Notes under the pieces: generated by a model
Database searches by the model: none
Told to the model about the DNA's origin: nothing
What the model saw: the letters and a program-made list of their open reading frames with translations, nothing else
Assembly (NCBI GenBank): GCA_013373005.1
Contig: JABXIP010000413.1
Coordinates: 1 to 7,090 of the forward strand
Length of the DNA stretch: 7,090 bases
Direction of reading: 5' to 3'
Source: Cytophagia bacterium
GTDB taxonomy: Bacteria > Bacteroidota > Bacteroidia > Cytophagales > Cyclobacteriaceae
Position numbers and translations under genes: made by a program
In this document: in pieces, positions 1-6,495 of the stretch
Layout of the letters: every line of letters begins with the position of its first letter
Numbering within the stretch: position 1 is the stretch's first letter

Positions 1-531
1 TAAATGATTGTCATTGAGCGATACTACTTGCTGATACTGGGTCGGAATAATCACTTGTCCCTTTTCGGAAACAAAACCTCTAAGATATTTTCCATCCTGT
101 TTTTTTGAAACGATCAGACCGCGGGCGTGTGGGCTGATTAACCCATATTCGAATTCGATAATGGTTTTCCCCTTAGAATCAATAAGTCCATAATGGGTTA
201 AGATGGTATTGTTCTCTCGTCTTGAAGCAATGAAATTCTTTTGAAAGCTTGGAATCAGTGAGTTGAAATAGTGGTCTGTCACTTTGTGACCTTCTATATC
301 AATTAGTGCCCATTTTTCGTTCTGCAGGGCACCTGTAACGCCATTGACTATAGAGAAACTCTTGTCAGACCAGCCCATCGCTTCAAAACTGGCCGGTATG
401 ATCACGGTATTGGTTGTGGTGTTTTTCAGCCCAACCTTACCGTTTTCAGAGAATGGCTCGAACTGATCGGCAAAAAGAATCGAACAATTGAGGGTGATAA
501 GAACAAAAAAGAGCTGTTTAAAGAAACGCAT
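1..531 (-). CDS. WG-repeat secreted protein, partial (C-terminus outside window)
   Basis: The reading frame is open from an ATG at 531 to the left edge of the window, 177 codons without a stop; the rest lies outside. Residues 1-21 look like a type I signal peptide: a basic start (MRFFKQ), a hydrophobic core and a likely cut after SILFA. The remainder shows about four degenerate WG-type repeats: residues 31-53 (GKVGLKN...VIIPASFEAMG), 73-92 (KWALIDIEGHKV), 114-132 (YGLIDSKGKTIIEFEYG) and 151-170 (RGFVSEKGQVIIPTQYQQV). WG repeats, about 25-30 residues each, are common in Bacteroidota envelope proteins; their molecular role is mostly unknown. The gene lies 78 nt downstream of hemA on the same strand, with a hairpin between them, so co-transcription is possible but uncertain. 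Family assignment is fairly sure; no function can be given. A lipoprotein is less likely because the only nearby Cys (residue 16) has Asn at -1. Confidence 0.75.
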   Translation of the reverse strand, partial: MRFFKQLFFVLITLNCSILFADQFEPFSENGKVGLKNTTTNTVIIPASFEAMGWSDKSFSIVNGVTGALQNEKWALIDIEGHKVTDHYFNSLIPSFQKNFIASRRENNTILTHYGLIDSKGKTIIEFEYGLISPHARGLIVSKKQDGKYLRGFVSEKGQVIIPTQYQQVVSLNDNHL

Positions 532-573
532 TCGTTGAATACACGAGGAATTAGCTCGAAAGCTGTAAAATTT

Positions 574-594
574 AGAGCATTATTGAAATGCTCT
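574..594 (-). terminator. hairpin after hemA, possible weak terminator
   Basis: A perfect 8-bp inverted repeat (AGAGCATT / AATGCTCT) with a 5-nt loop sits 15 nt beyond the hemA stop. Read on the minus strand it is followed by AAATTTTA, a poor U-tract. It could therefore be a leaky terminator, a 3'-end stabiliser, or a processing site between hemA and the WG-repeat gene. Confidence 0.35.
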
Positions 595-609
595 TTCTAT
601 AAAACTTAA

Positions 610-1872
610 TTATTGTTTGACAGGATCCTTCTCCAGATTGAACAAATCGTTCAATACATCAATTAAGGTCTCGGCTTCCCCTCGCTGACAGGCCGCCTTC
701 AATTGAAGCACAGGTAGCTTCATTATTTTATTGGTAATGCTTTTCGAGAACTTGTCGGCAAAGGCTTCAATTTCAGGAGAAACATTCTTCAAATGCTTTT
801 TCAGTTCTTCCTGGCGAATTTCTTCCAGAGCATTTTTTAGTTTTTGAATAGTAGGAGACACTTCCATTTCTCTGGACCAGTCAGAAAACTCAGCCATTGA
901 TTCTGAAACTATGGCTTCTACCTGAGGTATAGCGTCTATCCTCTTCTGAACCGCCTGCGAAGTCTTGTCCTGAATCTCATCTATGTTGTAGAGACTCACT
1001 CCGGCAACCGACTCGATGGCCGGTGAGATAGATCTTGGGATAGAAAGGTCTATGAAATATTTAAGACCTGCTCTGTTAGACGAATGGATGTCATTAATGT
1101 CGATAAAGTCTTTAACCGGTAGGCTGGAAATAACAATGTCGTATTGAGAAAGCTTAGTTTTGATGTTCTCAAAAGGGGTGCTTGCTAAGCCACAATTTTG
1201 AGCAACCTCAGCCAGTTTATCTTCACTTCTGTTGGTAAGCGTAACATCGAAGCTAGATCCTGATAAATGCTTCGCCAGGTCTTCACCAATTTCTCCAACG
1301 CCAATTACTAATACCTTAGCATCAACAAAACCTTGCGCCAAAGTTTTAACCAATTCAGCGGTAGCATAAGAAACACTAGCTGCGCCATCTCTGAAGGCAG
1401 TTTCTTGCACCACACGTTTGTTGGCGAAGAATATAGTATGAAGAAGCCTATGTAAATATGGCCCGGCCATGTTGGCATCGGCCGTCAATTGATAAGCTCT
1501 TTTTATTTGGTTAATGATTTGCAAATCGCCAACCACTTGTGCTTCCAAACCCATTGAAACTCTGAATAAATATTCAGATGCCTCATCAGAATTGGTAATC
1601 GAATCGAAGTATTGAAGGTATTGAGCAGGATTCATCAAGCCTTTCTTAGTTCCGAGATATATAATAATCTCTGAACTCAGGTCTAAAGTGGAGCTATAGT
1701 AAATCTCTGTGCGGTTGCAGGTAGAAAGAACCAGCAGGTCGTTTACTTCTGCAATATGTGGGAACTCTGACAAGAATTCCTTGGCAAGGCTATCTTCGAT
1801 AGAAAGAATCTCCCTAATCTCAAGGGGAACCTTTTTATAAGATAAACTAAGAACTTTAAAACCTTCTTTCAT
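610..1872 (-). CDS. hemA: glutamyl-tRNA reductase
   Basis: This enzyme reduces Glu-tRNA(Glu) with NADPH to glutamate-1-semialdehyde, the committed cytosolic step of C5-pathway heme/tetrapyrrole synthesis. From the ATG at 1872 it has 420 residues, normal for the family. The N-terminal catalytic domain carries STCNRTEIY (residues 50-58) with the nucleophilic Cys52, then GLEAQVVGDLQI (109-120) and HRLLHTIFFANKRV (141-154). The NADPH domain has VLVIGVGEIG (187-196), a variant of the usual GAGEMG, and FIDLSIPRSI (273-282) followed by LYNIDEIQ. The C-terminal helical part (about 305-420) is the dimerisation domain. The frame can be extended 12 codons to a TTG at 1908, but that TTG lies inside the proposed -7 box and homologues start near FKVLSLSYK, so the ATG is preferred; purine-rich GGAAAGA precedes it. 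It is divergent from the HhH gene and shares its control region, which holds a Fur/PerR-like palindrome. Confidence 0.96.
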   Translation of the reverse strand: MKEGFKVLSLSYKKVPLEIREILSIEDSLAKEFLSEFPHIAEVNDLLVLSTCNRTEIYYSSTLDLSSEIIIYLGTKKGLMNPAQYLQYFDSITNSDEASEYLFRVSMGLEAQVVGDLQIINQIKRAYQLTADANMAGPYLHRLLHTIFFANKRVVQETAFRDGAASVSYATAELVKTLAQGFVDAKVLVIGVGEIGEDLAKHLSGSSFDVTLTNRSEDKLAEVAQNCGLASTPFENIKTKLSQYDIVISSLPVKDFIDINDIHSSNRAGLKYFIDLSIPRSISPAIESVAGVSLYNIDEIQDKTSQAVQKRIDAIPQVEAIVSESMAEFSDWSREMEVSPTIQKLKNALEEIRQEELKKHLKNVSPEIEAFADKFSKSITNKIMKLPVLQLKAACQRGEAETLIDVLNDLFNLEKDPVKQ

Positions 1873-1905
1873 TCTTTCCGAGTCTTCACTCTTCAATACG
1901 GATGG

Positions 1906-1913
1906 CAAAAATA
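1906..1913 (-). promoter_or_regulatory. putative -7 box of the hemA promoter
   Basis: On the minus strand these bases read TATTTTTG, an exact match to the Bacteroidota -7 consensus TAnnTTTG. Transcription would begin about 30 nt before the ATG at 1872. No convincing -33 TTG lies at the expected distance (the region there is T-rich). It overlaps the alternative TTG start, which argues against that start. Confidence 0.4.
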
Positions 1914-1960
1914 AACCCTACTAAAACCTAAAAAAAGTGATGTATGTCAGTGTTTGTTAT

Positions 1961-1975
1961 TTAGAATAATTCTAA
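1961..1975. promoter_or_regulatory. perfect 7-1-7 palindrome, Fur/PerR-like operator candidate
   Basis: The sequence TTAGAAT-A-ATTCTAA is a perfect 7-bp inverted repeat around one base, in the divergent region between hemA and the HhH gene. The known PerR box (TTATAATnATTATAA) has the same 7-1-7 architecture and differs only at the symmetric positions 4 and 12. PerR controls the hem operon in Bacillus subtilis, so a metal- or peroxide-responsive repressor acting on hemA is plausible. The site is about 60 bp upstream of the predicted hemA start and 80 bp upstream of the HhH start codon, so it may serve either gene. The palindrome is seen directly; the regulator is inferred, and AT-rich DNA produces palindromes by chance. 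Confidence 0.4.
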
Positions 1976-2054
1976 TCAATGTTAGCCTGAGATGGTAATG
2001 TTTATAATCTAAGAATTATTTAAATTAAACAATCAATAAACACAACTATCACTC

Positions 2055-2984
2055 ATGCATCGTTTGAATCAACTGTTTCAAAAGATTTTTAGTTTCAGTA
2101 AAACTGAAGCTAATGGAACGGTTATCTTAATTGCTTTCATTGTTTTCTTTTTGTTTGCACCAAGTCTTTATAAAATTTTCTTTGGGGTTACTTATAAGGG
2201 TTTCGAGGAAGACCAGATTATACTCGATAGTCTTGTGGCAAAGTTTAATTTTGATACTCCTTCTAATGAAAGCCCAGAAATAATTCTCAAACCCTTCAAT
2301 CCCAATATGGCTACGGTTGAAGAATTGAATGCATTAGGGGTTCCTATTTTTTTATCTAAGAGAATTGAGAACTACAGAAATGCAGGAGGAAGCTTTAAGG
2401 TGAAGTCGGACTTAGCCAGTATTTATGATTTTCCGGATTCTCTGTTTCAACAGTTGAAACCTTTCATTCAATTGCCTGATAAACTGCAACCTACTGTTGC
2501 TGGCGACAAAGAAGTGTCAAAAGCTGTTAATCGCAATGCTAGGGCTAAGGTGGTGAATACAAAGCCAAGGTATGATGAAGTGGCTTTTATTATTGACATC
2601 AATAAGGCCGATAGTCTGGAGTTTCAAAAGCTGTATGGTATTGGTCCGGGCTATGCAAGACGACTGGTTTCATTTAGAGAGGCCTTAGGGGGCTATCATA
2701 GTGTAGATCAGGTTCGTGATTTATATGGAATGACAGATAGCCTTTTCTACCAGGTTAAAAGTTTCTTACATGTTGGTGATACAGTTACTTTGGAAAGTAT
2801 TTCCATCAATATTGCCACATTTAAACAGCTCAATGCACATCCCTACATAAGCTATGAACTGACCAAAGAGATCTTGGCTGCCAAGAGCAAATACGGTAAA
2901 TTCAAACAATTGCAAGATCTGAATCGATTGACACTGATTGATTCAGTTACAATAGCGAAATTAGGACCGTACCTGAAATTCTAA
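2055..2984 (+). CDS. membrane-anchored protein with three helix-hairpin-helix units
   Basis: The protein has 309 residues. A short basic N-terminus (two K, one R, one H in residues 1-20) is followed by one hydrophobic segment at about 21-43, predicting a single anchor with the rest outside the cytoplasmic membrane. Three related units of about 60 residues follow: 81-140 (FNPNMATVEELNALGV), 181-240 (DINKADSLEFQKLYGIGPGYARRL) and 250-309 (SINIATFKQLNAHPYI). Each has the 'N-x-A-(T/D)-x-x-(E/Q)-L' opening and ends in a hydrophobic F/L turn, as in ComEA-type HhH domains that bind the DNA backbone without sequence preference. Only the middle unit keeps the classical GIGPG hairpin; the outer two are degenerate. 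A charged linker (about 141-175) separates units 1 and 2. ComEA-like DNA capture is one possible role, but the function is unproven. The stop overlaps the nnr start (TAATG), indicating translational coupling. No Shine-Dalgarno is visible; the leader is A-rich. Confidence 0.85.
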   Translation: MHRLNQLFQKIFSFSKTEANGTVILIAFIVFFLFAPSLYKIFFGVTYKGFEEDQIILDSLVAKFNFDTPSNESPEIILKPFNPNMATVEELNALGVPIFLSKRIENYRNAGGSFKVKSDLASIYDFPDSLFQQLKPFIQLPDKLQPTVAGDKEVSKAVNRNARAKVVNTKPRYDEVAFIIDINKADSLEFQKLYGIGPGYARRLVSFREALGGYHSVDQVRDLYGMTDSLFYQVKSFLHVGDTVTLESISINIATFKQLNAHPYISYELTKEILAAKSKYGKFKQLQDLNRLTLIDSVTIAKLGPYLKF

Positions 2985-4465
2985 TGCAGAAAATCCTTAG
3001 TGCCGAGCAGATTAGAAAGGCCGACCAGTTTACTATTCAGAATGAACCGATTGCCTCCATTGATTTAATGGAAAGAGCATCTCTGGCTTTTGTCCATGAG
3101 TTCGAACGGCTGGTACATAAGGGGCAGCACATTTTGGTGCTTTGTGGAACAGGTAATAATGGAGGAGACGGATTGGCAATTACAAGACTTCTTTTAGCAA
3201 AAGGGTATGAGGTCAAAGCCGTACTGATCAGGTTTTCACGCCAACTATCGCAAGACTGTCAGATAAATTTAGAAAGACTTAATGGTGTGGTGGAGGAGGT
3301 TTCTCCTGTTGATTTTCAACTTCCACAGTCTGAAGTTATCATCGATGCTTTATTGGGTTCCGGTCTAAATCGTCCTGTTTCTGGTGATCTAGATAAAGTG
3401 ATTGAAGATATTAATTCTTCTCAGAGTCAGGTGATGTCGGTTGATATACCTTCAGGTCTCTTTGCAGATGAGGTGAATTTGGACGGTGCCATTGTGCAAG
3501 CTGATGTGACCATTACTTTCCAGCTACCTAAGCTGAGTTTTTTAATTCCTGAAACAGGGAAGTTAGTTGGTAAATGGCTTTCCGTAGATATTGGACTCAA
3601 CCAGGGATACATCAATAATCGGGAAGGTGATTTCTATATTCTAGATAGTTCGGTTAAAAGTAATCTTCAACCCAGAAGGAAATTTGAACACAAAGGAAAT
3701 TTTGGAAGGGTTCAGGTTGTTGCAGGTGGTTTAGGCAAAATGGGGGCAGCTTTTCTGTGCTCCAAAGCAGTGCTGAGATCAGGAGCGGGGTTACTTACTG
3801 TTCATGTGCCTGTTTGTGGTATGCAGGTTATGCAGACTTCTTTGCCAGAGGCTATGCTAACTATAGACAAAGAATCATATGTTATTTCGACAGCAAAAAT
3901 TCTTCAAAATACAGAGGTGGTTTGTTTTGGTCCGGGAGTAGGTACTGGCCGGATAACTGCTGAGAACTTCCGAGCTATACTTGAGTCGGGTGTAAGGAAG
4001 CTGGTTGTGGATGCAGATGGTTTGAATATTCTGGGGGAGAACCCCGAGTTGATGGATCTTCTTCCCGAAGGAGCCATTCTTACTCCTCATGTGGTTGAAT
4101 TTCATAGACTGTTTGGAGAATGCAAGAATGGACTTGAAAGACTTAGGGTGGCCCAGAATGTTGCCTTCAAAAGAAATCTATTCATCGTATTGAAAGGAGC
4201 TCATACTGCAGTGGTTTGTCCGAACCAAAAGGTTTACTTCAATAATACGGGTAACCCCGGAATGGCAACGGCTGGAAGCGGAGATGTTTTGGCAGGAATA
4301 ATTACAGGTCTATTGGCTCAGGGGCTTGCTTCAGTTGAGGCAGCAACGATGGGCGTTTTCGTTCATGGAGAGGCTGGTGATTTAGCTGAAAAAACTTTTG
4401 GTCAAACCTCATTGATGGCATCAGATTTGCTGCAATATTTGCCTGAAGCGATAAGTAACGCTTAG
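2984..4465 (+). CDS. nnr: bifunctional NAD(P)H-hydrate epimerase / ADP-dependent NAD(P)H-hydrate dehydratase
   Basis: This cytosolic repair enzyme restores NADH and NADPH that have become hydrated (NADHX/NADPHX). The N-terminal YjeF_N domain (about 1-215) epimerises the R form; the C-terminal ribokinase-like domain (about 225-490) dehydrates the S form using ADP. Epimerase motifs seen are LCGTGNNGGDGL (53-64), DALLGSGLNRP (121-131) and VDIPSGL (153-159). Dehydratase motifs are KGNFGRVQVVAGG (237-249), GPGVGTG (316-322), VDADGLNIL (342-350), LKGAHT (403-408) and NTGNPGMATAGSGDVLAG (421-438), whose Asp434 is the likely catalytic residue. The usual LTPHPGEF appears as LTPHVVEF (366-373). At 493 residues it has the normal length of the fused E. 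coli-type enzyme. It starts within the stop codon of the HhH gene, so its translation probably depends on reinitiation. The next gene begins 72 nt downstream on the same strand. Confidence 0.96.
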   Translation: MQKILSAEQIRKADQFTIQNEPIASIDLMERASLAFVHEFERLVHKGQHILVLCGTGNNGGDGLAITRLLLAKGYEVKAVLIRFSRQLSQDCQINLERLNGVVEEVSPVDFQLPQSEVIIDALLGSGLNRPVSGDLDKVIEDINSSQSQVMSVDIPSGLFADEVNLDGAIVQADVTITFQLPKLSFLIPETGKLVGKWLSVDIGLNQGYINNREGDFYILDSSVKSNLQPRRKFEHKGNFGRVQVVAGGLGKMGAAFLCSKAVLRSGAGLLTVHVPVCGMQVMQTSLPEAMLTIDKESYVISTAKILQNTEVVCFGPGVGTGRITAENFRAILESGVRKLVVDADGLNILGENPELMDLLPEGAILTPHVVEFHRLFGECKNGLERLRVAQNVAFKRNLFIVLKGAHTAVVCPNQKVYFNNTGNPGMATAGSGDVLAGIITGLLAQGLASVEAATMGVFVHGEAGDLAEKTFGQTSLMASDLLQYLPEAISNA

Positions 4466-4537
4466 ATAAAGAGATTTATTGAAAAAAAACTTAATTTTAT
4501 TAAAACCTTAAGCCCGTTAATGGGGTCTAACTAAAAC

Positions 4538-4918
4538 ATGAAGGTCTTCAGCCTAAACATATCGCACTTCAGATGGATAGCACTTTTGGTGTTTATGTTC
4601 TCTGCTTTTGCTGTTTCGGCACAGTCTAAGGCACTTGCCTCTAGCACTTCTAATAATAATGATGATAAGGTGAAGGTTGAAATCTTCCCTAACCCTACTT
4701 CAGATTTCCTAAACATTGACCTAAGTAAACTTGATCTTCAAAAACCACAATTGGAGATCAGGAGCATCATCGGGCTTAAAATGTCTATCAACGTTGAAGA
4801 TAACGGTCCTAAGAAATATAAGGTTGATGTTCAGTCTTTCCCTCGTGGTTACTATTTGGTGCTGGTTAGGGATGATCGATCGAAATTCCAACAGACCGTC
4901 AGGTTTAGTAAAAAATAA
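4538..4918 (+). CDS. small exported protein consisting almost only of a T9SS type A C-terminal sorting domain
   Basis: The protein has 126 residues. Residues 1-29 form a clear signal peptide, with a hydrophobic core WIALLVFMFSAFAVSA and a cut near AQ/S. A short polar, Asn/Ser/Asp-rich linker (30-44) leads into a domain that fits the type IX secretion sorting domain: VEIFPNPTSDFLNIDLS (47-63), LEIRSIIGLKM (72-82), YKVDVQSFPRGYYLVLV (94-110), and a basic end FQQTVRFSKK (117-126). In this family the domain is normally the tail of a large secreted protein and is removed, or attached to lipopolysaccharide, at the surface. Here essentially no cargo precedes it. It lies 72 nt after nnr; that gap is AT-rich with a small TTAAT-TTT-ATTAA palindrome (4491-4503) and no convincing promoter. 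A strong terminator follows at once. The domain call is confident; the function is unknown. Confidence 0.85.
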   Translation: MKVFSLNISHFRWIALLVFMFSAFAVSAQSKALASSTSNNNDDKVKVEIFPNPTSDFLNIDLSKLDLQKPQLEIRSIIGLKMSINVEDNGPKKYKVDVQSFPRGYYLVLVRDDRSKFQQTVRFSKK

Positions 4919-4920
4919 AA

Positions 4921-4950
4921 AAGGGCTGAATTTCAGCCCTTAATTTTTTT
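4921..4950. terminator. bidirectional rho-independent terminator between convergent genes
   Basis: Bases 4921-4930 (AAGGGCTGAA) and 4932-4941 (TTCAGCCCTT) form a perfect 10-bp inverted repeat around a single T; in RNA about 8-9 bp would pair with a 3-5 nt loop. A T7 tract (4944-4950) follows on the plus strand and an A-rich tract (4910-4920) precedes it, giving U-tracts in both directions. It lies 2 nt after the stop of the small T9SS protein and 10 nt beyond the asnS stop, so it probably ends both transcripts. Confidence 0.9.
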
Positions 4951-4951
4951 C

Positions 4952-6400
4952 TTAGAATTCTGCGTTACCGGGAGTTCTAGGGAATGGAATTACATCTCTG
5001 ATATTTCCAAGACCTGTTACGAAAATCATTAAACGCTCAAAACCTAGACCGAAACCACTATGCGGTACTGTTCCGTAACGTCTGGTGTCCAAGTACCATT
5101 CAAGGTCTTCTTTCGGAACCCCCATTTCATCCATCCTGTTGACCAGAACTTCAAGTCTTTCCTCTCTTTGCGAGCCACCAACAATCTCACCAATTCCTGG
5201 GAATAGAATGTCCATAGCAGCCACTGTTTTGCCATCATCGTCCATTCTCATATAGAAAGATTTGATGTCTTTAGGGTAGTTGGTAAGGATTACAGGTTTC
5301 TTAAAGTGCTTCTCTACCAAGTATCTCTCATGTTCCGATTGTAGGTCGGTTCCCCAGCCTTCAACCAGATATTGGAATTTCTTTTTCTTATTCGGATTTG
5401 AATTTCTGAGAATATCTATTGCCTCGGTATAGGTTACTCGTTCAAAGTTGTTTTCTGCTACAAAGCGAAGCTTCTCAGTGAGCGTCATTTCACTTCTCTC
5501 ATTGGCTGGTTTATTCTTTTCCTCGTCTAGCAGTCTGTTCTCAAGAAATGCCAGATCATCAGCACAATGGTCTAGGGCATACTGTGTCAAATACTTGAGG
5601 AATTCCTCGGCAAGGTCCATGTTGTCTTCCAAATCATAGAAGGCCATTTCAGGTTCAATCATCCAGAATTCAGCCAAATGGCGAGTCGTGTTGGAGTTTT
5701 CAGCTCTAAAAGTGGGTCCGAAAGTGTATATCTCGCCAACAGCTGTAGCTCCCAGTTCACCTTCCAACTGACCAGAAACGGTTAGGTTGGTTTCTTTACC
5801 AAAGAAGTCTTCCGTGAAATCTACTTTTCCGTCTTCTCCTAAAGGAGGAGTATTGGCATCGAGCGTAGTTACTCTAAACATTTCGCCTGCGCCCTCTGCA
5901 TCACTACCCGTAATAATAGGGGTGTGCATATAGTTGAAACCCTTGTCGTTGAAAAACTTGTGTACAGCAAATGACATGGCATGGCGCATACGCAAGACTG
6001 CACCAAAGGTGTTGGTTCTTGGTCTTAGGTGGGCAATATCCCTCAAAAACTCGAAAGAGTGTTTTTTAGGTTGAAGTGGGTATTTCTCCGGATCGGCCAC
6101 TCCAAGTACTTCCAGACTTTTGGCATGTACCTCTACAGATTGCCCGGCTCCTTGCGATTCCACCAGTTGGCCATCTACTGCGATACTAGCTCCGGTAGTT
6201 ACCTTCTTGAGTGTTTCCTCAGAAATGATGGCAGGATCAGCCACAATTTGAATGCTATTAATAGAAGAACCGTCATTTAGCGCAATAAAGCTTACATGCT
6301 TATTACCTCTCTTGGTTCTGACCCATCCTTTAACGTGAACATCAATACCTGTTTGCTCACTTTTTAGAAGTTCGGATATCTTGGTTCTTCTTGTTTTCAT
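4952..6400 (-). CDS. asnS: asparagine--tRNA ligase
   Basis: This cytosolic class IIb aminoacyl-tRNA synthetase charges tRNA(Asn) with asparagine using ATP. From the ATG at 6400 it has 482 residues, a little longer than the E. coli enzyme (466). An N-terminal OB-fold anticodon-binding domain spans about 20-100 (VHVKGWVRTKRGNKHVSFIALNDGS). The catalytic domain follows: motif 1 around 134-165 ending at the conserved Pro161 (HTPIITGSDAEGAGEMF), motif 2 at 231-252 (FRAENSN...RHLAEFWMIEPEM) and motif 3 at 449-457 (GFGLGFERL). EIVGGSQREER (405-415) and the end FPRTPGNAEF are typical of AsnRS rather than AspRS. The frame could be extended 11 codons to a TTG at 6433, but that TTG lies in the putative -7 box, so the ATG was chosen. 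The gene is convergent with the small T9SS gene and divergent from rpoN. Its presence suggests direct Asn-tRNA formation in this organism. Confidence 0.97.
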   Translation of the reverse strand: MKTRRTKISELLKSEQTGIDVHVKGWVRTKRGNKHVSFIALNDGSSINSIQIVADPAIISEETLKKVTTGASIAVDGQLVESQGAGQSVEVHAKSLEVLGVADPEKYPLQPKKHSFEFLRDIAHLRPRTNTFGAVLRMRHAMSFAVHKFFNDKGFNYMHTPIITGSDAEGAGEMFRVTTLDANTPPLGEDGKVDFTEDFFGKETNLTVSGQLEGELGATAVGEIYTFGPTFRAENSNTTRHLAEFWMIEPEMAFYDLEDNMDLAEEFLKYLTQYALDHCADDLAFLENRLLDEEKNKPANERSEMTLTEKLRFVAENNFERVTYTEAIDILRNSNPNKKKKFQYLVEGWGTDLQSEHERYLVEKHFKKPVILTNYPKDIKSFYMRMDDDGKTVAAMDILFPGIGEIVGGSQREERLEVLVNRMDEMGVPKEDLEWYLDTRRYGTVPHSGFGLGFERLMIFVTGLGNIRDVIPFPRTPGNAEF

Positions 6401-6430
6401 AGCTCCCGCAATCGTGTTTAAAAAGAAACG

Positions 6431-6461
6431 CAAAACAATGATTTTTTAAGTGGATTAACAA
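6431..6461 (-). promoter_or_regulatory. putative asnS promoter (-33 TTG and -7 box)
   Basis: On the minus strand TTG (6461-6459), a 20-nt spacer and TTGTTTTG (6438-6431) fit the Bacteroidota promoter pattern TTG-N19-21-TAnnTTTG, with one mismatch in the -7 box (T for A at its second base). Transcription would start about 25 nt before the ATG at 6400. The last bases of the box coincide with the alternative TTG start. Confidence 0.35.
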
Positions 6462-6495
6462 CCTTTATGACGCTTAAAAACCGCACGGTGCTGAG

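Noticed and set aside
484..486. Possible lipoprotein Cys (residue 16) in the WG-repeat protein.
   Set aside because: Asn at -1 and Thr at -3 do not fit a lipobox, and a better type I cleavage site (SILFA/D) follows.
2003..2008. TATAAT, resembling an E. coli sigma-70 -10 box, upstream of the HhH gene.
   Set aside because: The Bacteroidota primary sigma factor uses TAnnTTTG at -7, no matching -33/-35 is present, and TATAAT is expected in AT-rich DNA.
3875..4105. 76-codon frame on the minus strand.
   Set aside because: Antisense to conserved dehydratase motifs of nnr; no signal of its own.
4513..4524. Small hairpin CCC-GTTAAT-GGG before the T9SS gene.
   Set aside because: Only three base pairs; too weak to be called a terminator or regulatory element.
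4531..4716. 61-codon minus-strand frame over the signal peptide of the T9SS protein.
   Set aside because: The plus-strand frame has a clear signal peptide and sorting domain; the antisense frame has nothing recognisable.
5448..5639. 63-codon frame on the plus strand, rich in Ser and Phe.
   Set aside because: Lies wholly within asnS on the opposite strand, and its Ser/Phe-rich composition is what antisense reading of a Glu/Lys-rich gene gives.
6029..6280. 83-codon frame on the plus strand.
   Set aside because: Antisense to the OB-fold part of asnS, which is strongly conserved; no recognisable domain.
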